A stretch of DNA of 64,000 nt, from positions 620,001 through 684,000 of the forward strand of contig NZ_JANFNS010000001.1 in the NCBI RefSeq assembly GCF_024436065.1, in the 5' to 3' direction. Source of the stretch: Saccharibacillus sp. JS10. Its GTDB lineage: Bacteria > Bacillota > Bacilli > Paenibacillales > Paenibacillaceae. Shown here one piece after another: positions 17,905 to 27,804 of the stretch. How positions within the stretch are numbered: the first letter of the stretch is position 1; each line of letters begins with the position of its first letter. The notes under the pieces are model-generated. The model ran no database searches. It saw only the letters and a list, made by a program, of their open reading frames with translations, and had not been told where the DNA came from. Position numbers and translations under genes: made by a program.

Positions 17905-18621
17905 CTATTTCTCCTTAATTCCGATATGCAGTGCCGCGACTCCGCCTGTTAATGGATAATCTTCCACTTGCTTCAGACCCACATCGCGGAACGTTTGTGC
18001 TAATTCTTTGCGTCCGGGAAACGGCTTGAGCGATTCCGGCAACCACTTGTATTGCTCATAGCTTTTCGCAAAAACTTTACCGAACAATGGCAAAATTCGA
18101 TCAAAATAAAAATAGTATAGCCCTTTGAAAGGTTGCTTTGTCGGTTTGGACACTTCCAGACAGACTACCATACCGCCCGGTTTTACCACGCGGCGCATTT
18201 CTTGCAACACTTGTACCAAATCCGGTACGTTGCGCAGACCGAAACCGATCGTTGCATAGTCAAACGAATTGTCTTCAAAAGGAAGCTGCATCGCATTGCC
18301 TTGAATCAGCTTAATCTGATCGCCGTAAGGGGCAACTGCGATTTTTTGGCGCCCGACATCCAGCATCGCCTGACTGAAATCAAGCCCGGTGATCGGTCCA
18401 CTTTTGCTGGCTTCTGCCAAACTTAATGTCCAATCGCAAGTCCCGCAGCACAAATCGATCGCACTGTCGCCTGGAGAAACCGCCATTTTGCGCATCGCAA
18501 ATTTCCGCCATGTTTTATGGCGATTGAAGCTGATAATATTGTTCATCCGATCGTACTTCGGTGCAATCTGCTGGAAGACGTCGTGAACGTGTTCTTCTTT
18601 CGGTTTCGACGAATCCGCCAT
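17905..18621 (-). CDS. menG: Demethylmenaquinone methyltransferase
   Basis: Last step of menaquinone synthesis, SAM-dependent C-methylation of demethylmenaquinone. The 238-residue UbiE/MenG protein shows [25 protein letters not shown] at the N-terminus, the SAM motif [17 protein letters not shown] near residue 55 and [28 protein letters not shown]. It starts at the last base of the hepS stop and lies 1 bp from the UbiA-like gene, so transcription is surely joint. Confidence 0.95.
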   Translation of the reverse strand: MADSSKPKEEHVHDVFQQIAPKYDRMNNIISFNRHKTWRKFAMRKMAVSPGDSAIDLCCGTCDWTLSLAEASKSGPITGLDFSQAMLDVGRQKIAVAPYGDQIKLIQGNAMQLPFEDNSFDYATIGFGLRNVPDLVQVLQEMRRVVKPGGMVVCLEVSKPTKQPFKGLYYFYFDRILPLFGKVFAKSYEQYKWLPESLKPFPGRKELAQTFRDVGLKQVEDYPLTGGVAALHIGIKEK

Positions 18622-19412
18622 TATCCGATCACCGTTCCTTTCGTTTCTGCCAACGTTTGAAAATAATCAACGATCGGCTGAAGTTCTTCCCGATCAATAG
18701 ATGCTGGAAGCTGCGAAATGCCGTTTTGCAATTGTTCGATAAACTGACGAAGAAGAGTCGTAAGCTCCGCAGAATCGTGAGCATCAGCAGAAGCCGAACT
18801 TCCGCTCAATCGGAAGCTGAACACATCTTGATCTTGTCCGCTAAGCGCGATCAATTCGTCTGTAACGGCTTCGCAGCGTCCTACCGCGAACAACAATTGA
18901 CGCCAATGCGGAAGCAAAGACTCTTGCAACACATCGTCAAAGCCCTCGAATAGGCGCACCTTAATCCCGGCCACCTGATCGAAATATTCGCTGGATTGAA
19001 TCATTTCTCCGTTTTCAATCCGCATATAAAGTTCCATTTTTGCGCGGTTCATATCCGCGATTGCACGGCTAAGTTTGGCAATCATCGATACTTCGCCTGC
19101 TGCTGCCAATAATTCGTAAAAGCGGCTGCTGTAATAATCGCCCGCCAATACTTTAAGCTGGCGAGTCCGCATCGCCTGCTCTTCTTCGCTATCGTCTCCC
19201 GGTGCAACTCGGTCATGAATATCCAGACCGTTTTGCAAAAGAGCCGTCGCAATTTCGTACACTTCGCTTAAATGGGCAGATTCCGAATGTTCCAGGAATA
19301 CATGCAATAAACGAAGGCGAGCGTCCGGCAGCGCAGGGGTTGGCGTATGTTTGCGGATCATATCATATCCGGCATATTTCTCGGTTTTCTCCGGTACGCA
19401 GTAAGGTTTCAT
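18621..19412 (-). CDS. hepS: Heptaprenyl diphosphate synthase component I
   Basis: Non-catalytic partner of HepT that sets the chain length; the two form the active heterodimer. The 263-residue protein has the family segments [16 protein letters not shown] and [36 protein letters not shown]. It lacks Asp-rich motifs, as expected. ATG at 19412 lies 8 bp after GGAGG. Its position between mtrB and menG matches B. subtilis. Confidence 0.88.
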   Translation of the reverse strand: MKPYCVPEKTEKYAGYDMIRKHTPTPALPDARLRLLHVFLEHSESAHLSEVYEIATALLQNGLDIHDRVAPGDDSEEEQAMRTRQLKVLAGDYYSSRFYELLAAAGEVSMIAKLSRAIADMNRAKMELYMRIENGEMIQSSEYFDQVAGIKVRLFEGFDDVLQESLLPHWRQLLFAVGRCEAVTDELIALSGQDQDVFSFRLSGSSASADAHDSAELTTLLRQFIEQLQNGISQLPASIDREELQPIVDYFQTLAETKGTVIG

Positions 19413-19507
19413 CAATAGGCCTCCGACTTTTTACAACGTTCAACGCTATTTTTGTCACAATCTTTTCTAGTATAGCATACGCTTCTTCAAACAACTAACG
19501 CAAACGT

Positions 19508-19735
19508 TTAAGATTCAGTCTCGATATTGCCGTGTTTCGTAAAGACTGTCGCTTTGCCGCGGACTTTGATTGCCGACGTATGATCAGTAAATTGAGCGAT
19601 CAAAACTTCGCCTTTGTCCAACTTTTCGGTATGATGAAAACGAGTATCTTGTCCGCGCGTCAATCCAATTACATGTACGCCATTTTCGTGGGCTTTGATT
19701 ACAACGTAATCTGCTTTTTCCGAATGTTCTTCCAT
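19508..19735 (-). CDS. mtrB: Trp RNA-binding attenuation protein TRAP
   Basis: Forms an 11-subunit ring that binds tryptophan and wraps leader RNA carrying (G/U)AG repeats, ending trp transcription. The 75 residues match TRAP almost throughout: [36 protein letters not shown], and the RNA-contacting Lys/Arg of [14 protein letters not shown] at 19735 follows an AGGAGGG site. A target site is visible at 10081-10155. In B. subtilis folE precedes mtrB; here hbs is the upstream neighbour and folE is absent. Confidence 0.95.
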   Translation of the reverse strand: MEEHSEKADYVVIKAHENGVHVIGLTRGQDTRFHHTEKLDKGEVLIAQFTDHTSAIKVRGKATVFTKHGNIETES

Positions 19736-19798
19736 CTTTAACCCTCCTGTCGATTGGATGAAGCTTGTATATAAATGGTTATTTCGAAGCATATAAAG

Positions 19799-19828
19799 AA
19801 AAAGGCCGTGAATGTGTATTCACGGCTT
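19799..19828 (-). terminator. Terminator after hbs
   Basis: GCCGTGAAT / ATTCACGGC hairpin followed by a T5 run on the minus strand, between hbs and mtrB. Confidence 0.85.
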
Positions 19829-19873
19829 TCTTCCATGTTCAAAATCTTCAATCCCTAAAGGATTATGTAGATT

Positions 19874-20146
19874 TTATTTAATTCCGTCTTTCAGGGCTTT
19901 GCCCGGTTTGAAAGCAGGAATCTTGCTTGCCGGAATTTCGATCTCTTCACCCGTTTGCGGGTTACGTCCTTTACGAGCAGAACGTTCGCGAATTTCGAAG
20001 TTACCGAATCCAACGAGTTGTACTTTTTCACCATTTTGCAGAGCTGTAGCGATCGCTTCGAAAACAGCGTCAACCGCTTTGGTTGCTTCTTTTTTCCCAA
20101 GCTCCGATGCTTCTGCAACGTGACTGATCAGATCAGATTTGTTCAT
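19874..20146 (-). CDS. hbs: DNA-binding protein HU
   Basis: Histone-like nucleoid protein of 90 residues that binds and bends DNA as a dimer. [20 protein letters not shown] opens the protein, and the DNA-arm signature [21 protein letters not shown] lies near residues 46-66. ATG at 20146 is chosen over an upstream in-frame codon because GGGAGGTG sits 8 bp before it. Consensus-like promoter at 20213-20241. In B. subtilis the neighbour upstream is spoIVA; here it is a ferredoxin gene. Confidence 0.97.
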   Translation of the reverse strand: MNKSDLISHVAEASELGKKEATKAVDAVFEAIATALQNGEKVQLVGFGNFEIRERSARKGRNPQTGEEIEIPASKIPAFKPGKALKDGIK

Positions 20147-20212
20147 GCGTTTCACCTCCCGTTACATTCATAGCCGGCTGCCCAGAACCTGCGTTCTGTA
20201 GGCAACAAACCT

Positions 20213-20241
20213 ATAGTAATACACCAGGCTTATAATTTCAA
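20213..20241 (-). promoter_or_regulatory. Promoter of hbs
   Basis: TTGAAA (20241-20236), 17 bp, TACTAT (20218-20213) on the minus strand, about 70 bp before the hbs start. Confidence 0.7.
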
Positions 20242-20254
20242 GCATTTACACTGT

Positions 20255-20614
20255 TCAATTCCAAAAGTCTTCGTCCGACTCTTTTTGCCGCTCCAACTGT
20301 AAACGCACCGCACGTTTCAAAGGATCTTCCGGAAGAGTGACGGATACATCTGCACATACTTTCGCTTGACAACCTAATCGCACACCATTTTCCAAACTCG
20401 TGCCCAATTTGCGACGTTCATTTTCAAGTGGTGGTAAAACACCTTCACCGTTCTCGATCACGACTTTGCACATCAAGCAGCCCATACGTCCTTCACAGCG
20501 AACCGGAATATGGATTCCGGCAGTTCGAGCTGCTGCAAGTAATGTGGTTCCTGAACGAACTTGTATATGTTTCCGGTGAGGTAAAAACAGCACATTGTGA
20601 CGTTCTAGCGACAT
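20255..20614 (-). CDS. 2Fe-2S ferredoxin-like protein
   Basis: 119 residues with one plant-type 2Fe-2S domain. Cluster ligands are visible as RCEGRMGCLMCKV near residues 38-50, with a fourth Cys in LGCQAKV near residue 79. Basic C-terminal extension (RAVRLQLERQKES). It would carry one electron to an unidentified acceptor. It lies between gpsA and hbs, the interval that holds spoIVA in B. subtilis. Confidence 0.88.
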   Translation of the reverse strand: MSLERHNVLFLPHRKHIQVRSGTTLLAAARTAGIHIPVRCEGRMGCLMCKVVIENGEGVLPPLENERRKLGTSLENGVRLGCQAKVCADVSVTLPEDPLKRAVRLQLERQKESDEDFWN

Positions 20615-20672
20615 CTCTGTTCCTCCTTATGCCAAAAGCAGCCGGCATACGGCGCAGATTCAGTGCTCTAAC

Positions 20673-21713
20673 TTACGTATGCCACTGCTGCCATGTTTCT
20701 TGCGACATGATTTCCATTTCTGTTTTCGGACCGCGTCCCATTAAGGTTTCGACAGCTGTTTTTGGATCAAGCCCTTCAAATAGAACATGATACAATTGCT
20801 CCGCAATCGGCATTTGGACTTGGTATTTTTGAGAAATAAAATGTGCCGCTTCTGTTGTTCGAATCCCTTCAACAACCATCCCCATCGAATCGAGCACTTC
20901 TTGAAGAGGCTTGCCTTGACCCAGCATATAACCCGCTCGCCAGTTCCGGCTATGTTTGCTTGTCGCGGTTACAACCAGATCGCCTACGCCAGCAAGACCC
21001 GAAAATGTAAGCGGATTCGCTCCCATTTCGGTTCCGATTCGCGTGATCTCGGCAAGTCCGCGCGTAAGCAATGCTGCTTTGGCGTTATCGCCATTATTCA
21101 GCCCGTCAGACATCCCTGCGCCAAGCGCAATAATGTTTTTGAACGCACCGGCAAGCTCTGCTCCTACGACGTCACGGTTGGTGTATACACGGAAGTAAGC
21201 GTTCATAAACAGATATTGAGCACGCTGAGCAGCTTCTTCATTAGAGCAAGCCACGGCAATCGTCGTCGGCAATCGTCTTGCTACTTCTTCCGCATGACTA
21301 GGCCCGCAAATGACTCCAATTTTCGATTCTTCACAGCCTAATTCTTCAGCGATCACGGTAGACATCCGCTTCAATGTCCCGACTTCCATCCCTTTTGTGG
21401 CATGAACACATAACATTTCTTCGTGCCAGAATGGCTTCAAAGCTTTAGTGACTTCACGCATTGCTTTGGACGGAGACGCAATCACGACTGCATCTGCGCC
21501 GCGAACCGCTTTTTCCATATCGCTTGTCGCTCGAAGCGAAGACGGTAGTTGAACACCCGGTAAAAATCGCGAGTTCTCATGTTGCCCGTTGATTTCAGCA
21601 ACATGCTCCTCGTTACGTGCCCATAGCCAAACATCGTGACCGTTATCAGCAAGTACCATTGCTAAAGCCGTTCCCCAACTGCCTGCCACCAATACGCACA
21701 CCTTTTTAGCCAC
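20673..21713 (-). CDS. gpsA: Glycerol-3-phosphate dehydrogenase [NAD(P)+]
   Basis: Reduces dihydroxyacetone phosphate to sn-glycerol 3-phosphate for phospholipid synthesis. The 346-residue protein has the Rossmann loop VLVAGSWGTALAMVLADNGH at the N-terminus; the first glycine of the usual GAGSWG is Val here. CGPSHAEEVARRLPT, the catalytic Lys in GAFKNIIALGAGMSDGL and GLAGVGDLVVTATSKHSRN follow. It overlaps plsY by 8 bp; both feed the same lipid pathway. Confidence 0.96.
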   Translation of the reverse strand: MAKKVCVLVAGSWGTALAMVLADNGHDVWLWARNEEHVAEINGQHENSRFLPGVQLPSSLRATSDMEKAVRGADAVVIASPSKAMREVTKALKPFWHEEMLCVHATKGMEVGTLKRMSTVIAEELGCEESKIGVICGPSHAEEVARRLPTTIAVACSNEEAAQRAQYLFMNAYFRVYTNRDVVGAELAGAFKNIIALGAGMSDGLNNGDNAKAALLTRGLAEITRIGTEMGANPLTFSGLAGVGDLVVTATSKHSRNWRAGYMLGQGKPLQEVLDSMGMVVEGIRTTEAAHFISQKYQVQMPIAEQLYHVLFEGLDPKTAVETLMGRGPKTEMEIMSQETWQQWHT

Positions 21714-22344
21714 GGTTGTTCCCCTTCCCGCCGGATTTCGAACCCAGCTTGTTCTCTGTTCCGTTTTTCAACTTGACCAGATTGCTGCGATGACGCCATA
21801 CGGCAAGTGCCCAAATCGCGATTGCAATTACAAGTACGCTTATCCCGTAATCATGCCAACCCACAAGGTTGTACACGATCAATACGATAGGAGTCAGTGT
21901 TACGAATAACAATGAGCCGAGCGAAACGTAGCGGGTCAGCACAATAGCTAAAATACCGAACACTCCGGCAATCAACGAAGGGACAAAACATAAAGTTGCC
22001 AATACCCCGATCGTTGTCGCAATTCCTTTGCCGCCTTTGAAATGGAAGTATAACGGCCAGTTGTGACCAATTACAGCTGCAAGCCCTGCAAGTGCAGGCG
22101 TCCAATCGAAATCTGGAGCCAGCCAGCGTCCCAACCAGACTGCAAGAACACCTTTCGCGATATCCAGAACAAGTACCAAAATAGCGGGCCCTTTTCCCAG
22201 TACCCGAAGTGTGTTGGTCGCTCCGGCATTTCCGCTTCCGTGATTACGAATATCAATGCCTTTAAACAATCGGGCAAATAATACGCTGAAACTGACCGAG
22301 CCGAGCAAATACGCCGCCACGACCGCGATTATCGAAAATATCAT
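21706..22344 (-). CDS. plsY: Acyl-phosphate:glycerol-3-phosphate acyltransferase
   Basis: Membrane enzyme that acylates glycerol 3-phosphate with acyl phosphate. The 212-residue protein has about five membrane segments and the family motifs GSGNAGATNTLRVLGKGPA, HFKGGKGIATTIG and a third cytoplasmic loop near the C-terminus. ATG at 22344 is preferred over one 21 bp upstream because GGGAGCG lies 7 bp before it. The C-terminal tail is basic. Confidence 0.95.
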   Translation of the reverse strand: MIFSIIAVVAAYLLGSVSFSVLFARLFKGIDIRNHGSGNAGATNTLRVLGKGPAILVLVLDIAKGVLAVWLGRWLAPDFDWTPALAGLAAVIGHNWPLYFHFKGGKGIATTIGVLATLCFVPSLIAGVFGILAIVLTRYVSLGSLLFVTLTPIVLIVYNLVGWHDYGISVLVIAIAIWALAVWRHRSNLVKLKNGTENKLGSKSGGKGNNRG

Positions 22345-22407
22345 GGTTCGCTCCCTTTCGTGCAACTCAACTTTTACATGACTTCACGATGCCAAAATAA
22401 AAATGGA

Positions 22408-23733
22408 TCAGTCTTTGTTATCTTCGGATTTACGTCTGGTAAAGATTCGAATCGGCGTACCTTCGAAATCGAAAGCAGCACGGATTTTATTTTCCAGATA
22501 TCGTTCGTACGAAAAGTGCATCAATTCCGGTGCGTTAACAAACACGACGATCGTTGGCGGTTTAACAGCAACTTGAGTGGCATAGTTAATCCGCATCCGG
22601 CGTCCTTTGTCTGTAGGGGGCGGGTTAATCGCTACTGCGTCAGAAATTACATCGTTCAACAATCCTGTAGCAATACGACGCGAATGTTGTTCTGCCGCTT
22701 GATTCACGACAGGAAGCAATTTTTGTACACGTTGCCCTGTTAATGCAGACAAGAATACGACTGGCGCATAAGTCATGAACAAGAAATGGTCACGAATACT
22801 TTTTTCGAAATGCTGCATCGTTTTGTCGTCTTTTTGTACAACGTCCCATTTATTTACGACGAATACGGAAGCTTTACCTGCTTCAAGCGCATATCCAGCA
22901 ATATGCTTATCTTGCTCGATAATGCCTTCTTCGCCATTGATTACGATAGCTACAACATCGGCACGCTCAATCGCGCGCATCGCGCGCATGACGCTATATT
23001 TTTCCAGGTTTTCATACACTTTGCCGCGCTTACGCATACCGGCTGTATCGATCAACGTATAACGTTGTCCGTCGCGTTCGAATTCGGTATCGATCGCGTC
23101 GCGAGTCGTTCCCGCTACATCGCTGACGATTACGCGTTGTTCGCCCAGTAGAGCGTTCACAAGCGAAGATTTACCTACGTTAGGGCGACCAATCAATGCA
23201 ATACGGATAATATCTTCGTCATGCTCCTCATCAACGGCTTCGGGTAGATGCTCAACAACCGCGTCAAGCAAATCGCCGACGCCGCTACCGTGAGCGCCAG
23301 ATACGCCGATTGGTTCTCCCAGACCTAGATTGTAGAACTCATAGGTATCGTCCATCCGACTCATATTATCGACTTTATTGACTGCCAAAACGATCGGCTT
23401 TTTGGAACGATAAAGCATTTCTGCAACTTCCGAATCTGATTGGGTCAGACCCGACTTCGCATCGCACATCAATACGATAACATCCGCTTCTTCGATCGCA
23501 AGTTCGGCTTGAGCTTTGATCGATTTGAGGATTTGTTCGTCGTTCAGTTCGATACCTCCGGTATCGATAATGCTGAACGATCTTCCGTTCCAGTCACCTA
23601 CACCATAAATACGGTCGCGTGTGACGCCCGGTTTATCTTCGACGATCGACAAACGATCGCCAATAATTCGATTGAAAATCGTAGATTTGCCTACGTTAGG
23701 ACGACCTACAATTGCAACTACGGGTCTTGCCAT
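22408..23733 (-). CDS. der: Ribosome biogenesis GTPase Der (EngA)
   Basis: Essential double GTPase needed for 50S subunit assembly. In the 441-residue protein G domain 1 has [13 protein letters not shown] and DTGG; G domain 2 (about residue 180 onward) has [28 protein letters not shown] and NKWD. A C-terminal KH-like domain follows. ATG at 23733 lies 8 bp after AAGGAGGAA and replaces a far-upstream in-frame start. Confidence 0.97.
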   Translation of the reverse strand: MARPVVAIVGRPNVGKSTIFNRIIGDRLSIVEDKPGVTRDRIYGVGDWNGRSFSIIDTGGIELNDEQILKSIKAQAELAIEEADVIVLMCDAKSGLTQSDSEVAEMLYRSKKPIVLAVNKVDNMSRMDDTYEFYNLGLGEPIGVSGAHGSGVGDLLDAVVEHLPEAVDEEHDEDIIRIALIGRPNVGKSSLVNALLGEQRVIVSDVAGTTRDAIDTEFERDGQRYTLIDTAGMRKRGKVYENLEKYSVMRAMRAIERADVVAIVINGEEGIIEQDKHIAGYALEAGKASVFVVNKWDVVQKDDKTMQHFEKSIRDHFLFMTYAPVVFLSALTGQRVQKLLPVVNQAAEQHSRRIATGLLNDVISDAVAINPPPTDKGRRMRINYATQVAVKPPTIVVFVNAPELMHFSYERYLENKIRAAFDFEGTPIRIFTRRKSEDNKD

Positions 23734-23784
23734 TTGTGCATTCCTCCTTGTCAGCATCTGCTGATTTTTCCCGTTACACGACAA

Positions 23785-23871
23785 GAAACGGCTAAACCAA
23801 TCCATTGACGGATTAGCCCCCGTTTCCCATCGGTAGATTCGGTGCAAAAAGTTCTTTTTTACCGATCTATC
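23785..23871 (-). other. Two hairpins in the rpsA-der intergenic region
   Basis: On the minus-strand RNA, ATCGGTA...TACCGAT encloses an AAAAAG/CTTTTT inner stem (about 23828-23871). Then GAAACGG...CCGTTTC encloses GCTAA/TTAGC (23785-23826). They stand about 50 nt before der. Neither has a clear U-tract, so a der leader or RNA processing signals are as likely as termination. Confidence 0.35.
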
Positions 23872-23881
23872 CGTATATTGC

Positions 23882-23914
23882 ACAAACGGCGAACCCGCAG
23901 CGGGTTCGCCGTTT
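23882..23914 (-). terminator. GC-rich hairpin after rpsA
   Basis: Perfect palindrome AAACGGCGAACCCG / CGGGTTCGCCGTTT, starting some 25 bp past the rpsA stop. A T-tract is lacking on both strands, so it may act as a transcript 3' end or stabiliser rather than a classical terminator. Confidence 0.55.
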
Positions 23915-23939
23915 GCTCGTTACTATGCGAATTCCTGAA

Positions 23940-25205
23940 TTATTCTTCCGATTGACCCAGTTTTTCTTTGAGTGCAGCAAGGTCAAAACGCTCGCCCAGC
24001 GAAACGTTCATGCTTTGGTTGCTCAAGGAAACGTTAGGGTTGTCGATTTTCTCAACGCGAGGTCCTTTATCACGGCCTCTTCCGCCGCCCGATCTTTCTG
24101 GACGATCTGTGCGTTCTGGACGCTCAGCGCGAGCTTCACCAGCAGGAGCTTCTTCGGTTTCTTTGATGCTCAGGCTAATGCGTTTTTCCGAAGGGTTAAC
24201 ATCCAAGACTTTAACTTGAACGCTTTGTCCTTCTTGCAGAACTTCCTGAGGCGTACCGATGTGCTTGTGGGAAATTTGCGAGATGTGAACCAGACCTTCT
24301 ACACCAGGAGCGATTTCTACGAATGCACCGAAAGGTACAAGACGTTTTACTTCGCCTGTGATGATTTCGCCTTGGTTGAACTTCTCGGAAGCTGTTTCCC
24401 ATGGACCTGGAGTAGCAGCTTTGATACTCAGGCTGATTTTGCCTTTTTCCGGATCAACTTTAAGGACTTTTACCTTAACGCTGTCGCCTTCGGATACTGC
24501 ATCAGATGGTTTGTCAACATGGTGCCAAGCCATTTCAGATACGTGAACCAGACCGTCAACGCCGCCAACATCGACAAATGCGCCGAATTGAGTCAGACGT
24601 TGTACTTTACCTTCGATCACTTGTCCTTCTTGAAGGTCAGCCATCACTTTCACTTTGTTTGCTTCGAATTCTTCTTCAAGAACGTCTTTAGCAGACAAAA
24701 TGACTTTGTTGTTTTCGCGATCCAATTCTTTTACGCGAACACGGATTGTGCGGCCTTTATATTCGCTGAAATCTTCAACGAAATGACGCTCAACCATCGA
24801 AGCTGGGATGAAAGCGCGCAGACCTACGTCTGTTACGATTCCGCCTTTAACTACGTCAGTGATCGTAACTTCGAAGATTTCTTTGCTAGCCAATTTTTCT
24901 TCGAGTTGATCCCAAGCTTTTGCACCTGCGATCGCACGTTTGGACAGAACCATTTGCTCTTTGTTGTCGTTCAAGCTAACAACTTTAGCTTCAACTTCTT
25001 GTCCGACTTCAGCGCCTTCTTCAAGCTCGCTAGTTGCGATAACGCCGTCGTATTTATAACCGATACTAACATACGCTTGATCAGCATCCAATTTTACGAT
25101 TGTACCTGTAACAGTGTCACCTTTTTTCACGGTAACTACTTGCTCCAGTTGATCTTGCGTAGCTGTTTCTTCGTTTACTGCTTCATTTTTCGTTTCTTCC
25201 GACAT
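23940..25205 (-). CDS. rpsA: 30S ribosomal protein S1-like protein with four S1 domains
   Basis: RNA-binding protein of 421 residues with four S1/OB-fold repeats (about residues 25-90, 110-175, 195-265 and 280-350), each ending in a KISLSIK-type strand. The C-terminus is an Arg-rich linker (RPERTDRPERSGGGRGRDKG). It is the counterpart of B. subtilis YpfD. Low-GC Gram-positive S1 homologues are shorter than the six-domain E. coli S1 and are not always essential. ATG at 25205 follows GAGGAGGG. It lies 95 bp downstream of cmk, as in Bacillus. Confidence 0.93.
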   Translation of the reverse strand: MSEETKNEAVNEETATQDQLEQVVTVKKGDTVTGTIVKLDADQAYVSIGYKYDGVIATSELEEGAEVGQEVEAKVVSLNDNKEQMVLSKRAIAGAKAWDQLEEKLASKEIFEVTITDVVKGGIVTDVGLRAFIPASMVERHFVEDFSEYKGRTIRVRVKELDRENNKVILSAKDVLEEEFEANKVKVMADLQEGQVIEGKVQRLTQFGAFVDVGGVDGLVHVSEMAWHHVDKPSDAVSEGDSVKVKVLKVDPEKGKISLSIKAATPGPWETASEKFNQGEIITGEVKRLVPFGAFVEIAPGVEGLVHISQISHKHIGTPQEVLQEGQSVQVKVLDVNPSEKRISLSIKETEEAPAGEARAERPERTDRPERSGGGRGRDKGPRVEKIDNPNVSLSNQSMNVSLGERFDLAALKEKLGQSEE

Positions 25206-25299
25206 GTTAAATACCCTCCTCGATTCAAAACCCTCATATTTAAACCCGCGGTGCGCAGAGTTCAAAACTTAATTCCTGTACACATGAATCTGATCTGCA

Positions 25300-25995
25300 T
25301 CAAACCCATTGCAAGTGTGCTTGGCGCACGATCGCATCGACAACTTCATCAATCGTCATCTCTGTCGTATCCAGCACCGTCGCATCATCCGCACAAACCA
25401 ACGGAGATACTTCGCGATTACGATCTAATTCATCGCGCTGTGAAATTTCATTTTCGAGCTGTTCAAGCGTAATCGTTTCTTCGGAATCCGGCAATTCCCG
25501 GAAGCGTCTTTCGGCACGTTCCCTAACGGTCGCGGTCATAAAGATTTTCACTTCTGCATCGGGAAGTACAGTTGTTCCAATATCGCGTCCATCCATCACA
25601 ACACCTTTGCGTAACGCCAGTTGTCGCTGTACGGCTGCTAATTTTAATCGCAAGCCTTCGATTTTTGCGTAGTGTGAAACATTCCGATTCACGGCAAGGG
25701 ATCGAATATGATCCGTTACATCTTGCCCGGAAAGCCAAACTTGTTGACCTTCTTCTCCAGGTACTAACTCGATATTCAAATGATTCATTCGTTCGAGAAC
25801 CGAAGCCTCGTCCGAAGCATCAATATCCTGGTTCAGCATATCCCATGTTACAGCACGGTACATTGCGCCCGTATCGACATATACATAAGAAAGCTTAGCA
25901 GCGACTTGACGCGCGACCGTACTTTTTCCTGCTCCCGCAGGACCGTCGATCGCAATGTTGATTCTGAATTCCCGTTCCCCGCTCAAACTGGACAA
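25300..25995 (-). CDS. cmk: Cytidylate kinase
   Basis: Phosphorylates CMP and dCMP. P-loop NIAIDGPAGAGKSTVARQVA near the N-terminus, then YVDTGAMYRAVTW, the MDGRDIGTTVLPDAEVKIFMTA loop and RDELDRNREVSPL. I place the start at TTG 25995, 9 bp after GAGGAGG; an upstream TTG at 26013 would overlap the ribosome binding site. This gives 231 residues. It lies upstream of rpsA. Confidence 0.93.
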   Translation of the reverse strand: MSSLSGEREFRINIAIDGPAGAGKSTVARQVAAKLSYVYVDTGAMYRAVTWDMLNQDIDASDEASVLERMNHLNIELVPGEEGQQVWLSGQDVTDHIRSLAVNRNVSHYAKIEGLRLKLAAVQRQLALRKGVVMDGRDIGTTVLPDAEVKIFMTATVRERAERRFRELPDSEETITLEQLENEISQRDELDRNREVSPLVCADDATVLDTTEMTIDEVVDAIVRQAHLQWV

Positions 25996-26179
25996 GGGGC
26001 CATTCCTCCTCAAAATCGTCTATCTGCGCAAACAGATAGGCTTCTCAATCAATAAAAAAGCAGGCTGGGCCTGCGACATTAAAAATTATAGCACAAGCCT
26101 TTTGATTTTGCAAAACGTCCACAAACAAAAAACGAAAATTGTCAACGCTTATATTTTATATAGAAAACCTTTGAAATCA

Positions 26180-26824
26180 TTAACGATTCCGAAAATCAAG
26201 TTGACGTTCAAAACAATACCGAATGACTTTTTGACGTTCTGTGTCCAAAATTTGATTAAAGTGTAAGCTAACCGTGTTTCGACCTGTTCCCGGTTCTTTT
26301 ACGCGCAATACTTCTCCTCCGAAAGGAACATGGTCGATGCTTCCACTTTTGTAACCCAGCAAAATCCATCCATTCATGTTTTGATTCGCTTGAATATCGT
26401 ATTCCGCAGGTGAAGTGAATGACAATCCGCCTCCACTTAAATCCGAAGTTATCGCTGTAAAACGGAACTGCGGATCAACGATCGCAATTTCTACTTTTGC
26501 TGGCACTCGTAAATAATGTCTACGTTGAATTTTGGAAATATCTTCAGGTAGAGGTTTGCTAATCCGCATTAAAGGTATAGAGTCGTCGTTGTCGTAACCC
26601 AATACATGCGAAGTGAAATAATATTTAACGCCGTCTTCTGTCATATGATAAATAGACAATTCTTCGCCCAGAGGAAGCCGGTGCATACGCCCTCCACGCA
26701 TCGGAATTTCTACTTTTAGAAATTGATCGGTCATTTCCGATATTCGCGAACGGTGTTCGTTTTCTATTTTGGCTTCCATAGATACGGGCTGCATAAACAG
26801 CATATCATTCGTTTTTGGATACAT
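26180..26824 (-). CDS. PilZ domain protein, YcgR/YpfA flagellar-brake type
   Basis: 214 residues. The N-terminal half is a YcgR-like domain (about 10-90); the C-terminal half is a PilZ domain with both cyclic-di-GMP motifs, RRHYLRV near residue 106 and SDLSGGG near 138. YpfA of B. subtilis slows flagellar rotation when c-di-GMP is bound. The position next to cmk matches ypfA. A TTACAA, 16 bp, TATACT promoter appears near 26870-26900. In B. subtilis ypeB and sleB come next; here prsW does. Confidence 0.85.
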   Translation of the reverse strand: MYPKTNDMLFMQPVSMEAKIENEHRSRISEMTDQFLKVEIPMRGGRMHRLPLGEELSIYHMTEDGVKYYFTSHVLGYDNDDSIPLMRISKPLPEDISKIQRRHYLRVPAKVEIAIVDPQFRFTAITSDLSGGGLSFTSPAEYDIQANQNMNGWILLGYKSGSIDHVPFGGEVLRVKEPGTGRNTVSLHFNQILDTERQKVIRYCFERQLDFRNR

Positions 26825-27004
26825 TTTCGATCGCCCGCCTTTAATAAATTTGCTTTTAGCATCGGCAATCTCAGTATAGCATGGACCTTTAGGGTTGTAA
26901 GCCTATTCTCCTAAAAAACGCAAAGAAAGCCTATTCTTAAGCTTCTAATGAGTTAGAAACAGACGATAGACTTCTTTTCACACTTATAAATTAGGTCTTT
27001 GGAA

Positions 27005-27745
27005 TCACCGTGAATCTTTGTCCGATAATGACTTTGAAGACGGGTTAGAACCCGATATGAAAGGATCTTCTTTTTTTAAAAAACGAAAAGGAGAACGGTT
27101 ATTGGCTTTCATCACTTTGTCCATTCCTCCATACCACATGAGCGCCATGAACGGAATGATATACCAGAGCCAATAATGACCGGACATATTCAAAATCATA
27201 TCGTAAATACCGTGCCACAAAAACGGCATAACTAAAGATAAAGCAAGGAATTTTTTGCGTTTGGAAATATGCGCGAATTTAGCTCTGCCCATATAATAGC
27301 CCATGACGACGCCAAACATCGCATGACCGGATACCGGAAGTAAGCCTCGAATCAGAAGTGCGCCAAAAGAAGCTTTAAGATAAAACGCATATAAGATATT
27401 TTCTAGCGTTGCAAATCCAAGCGCGACCGCAACCGCATATAAGATACCGTCGTAAGGCTCGTCAAATTCAGTATGGTTATAAATAAAATGATACAAAACG
27501 AACCATTTGAATGCTTCTTCGACACCTGACGAGATCCCGAATGCAAATAAATAAGGATTATCGCCAAAAGCTCGCAAAAGGCCTTGTTGCACGATCGAGA
27601 TCGGAAGCACGACCAAAAAGCCGAGCAAAAACATCCGTATGACCATATGTAAAGGCTCGGCATCATATTTGTCTTTTAGATAAAAATAAAATAGCAGCGC
27701 AACGCCCGGTGTAATTGCAGCAACGATGATCGATAAAGCAAACAA
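27005..27745 (-). CDS. prsW: PrsW-type intramembrane protease
   Basis: Polytopic membrane protein of 246 residues with about eight hydrophobic segments. The glutamate protease motif is visible as SSGVEEAFKWFVLYH, followed by GDGILYAVAVALGFATLENILYA and a third motif at HAMFGVVMGYYMGR. PrsW of B. subtilis makes the first cut in anti-sigma RsiW and so activates SigW. An ECF sigma gene lies at the left end of this window, but a link is not shown. Confidence 0.9.
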   Translation of the reverse strand: MFALSIIVAAITPGVALLFYFYLKDKYDAEPLHMVIRMFLLGFLVVLPISIVQQGLLRAFGDNPYLFAFGISSGVEEAFKWFVLYHFIYNHTEFDEPYDGILYAVAVALGFATLENILYAFYLKASFGALLIRGLLPVSGHAMFGVVMGYYMGRAKFAHISKRKKFLALSLVMPFLWHGIYDMILNMSGHYWLWYIIPFMALMWYGGMDKVMKANNRSPFRFLKKEDPFISGSNPSSKSLSDKDSR

Positions 27746-27804
27746 TGCCTACTCCTTTCTCGCATATCAAAAGCGAATTTATGAATATAATCACGTCAAA
27801 ACAG

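Noticed and set aside
23913-25472. 519-codon open frame on the plus strand opposite rpsA
   Set aside because: Shadow of the S1 gene: codon bias and Phe/Cys-rich composition are unlike a protein, no ribosome binding site, and rpsA is unambiguous.
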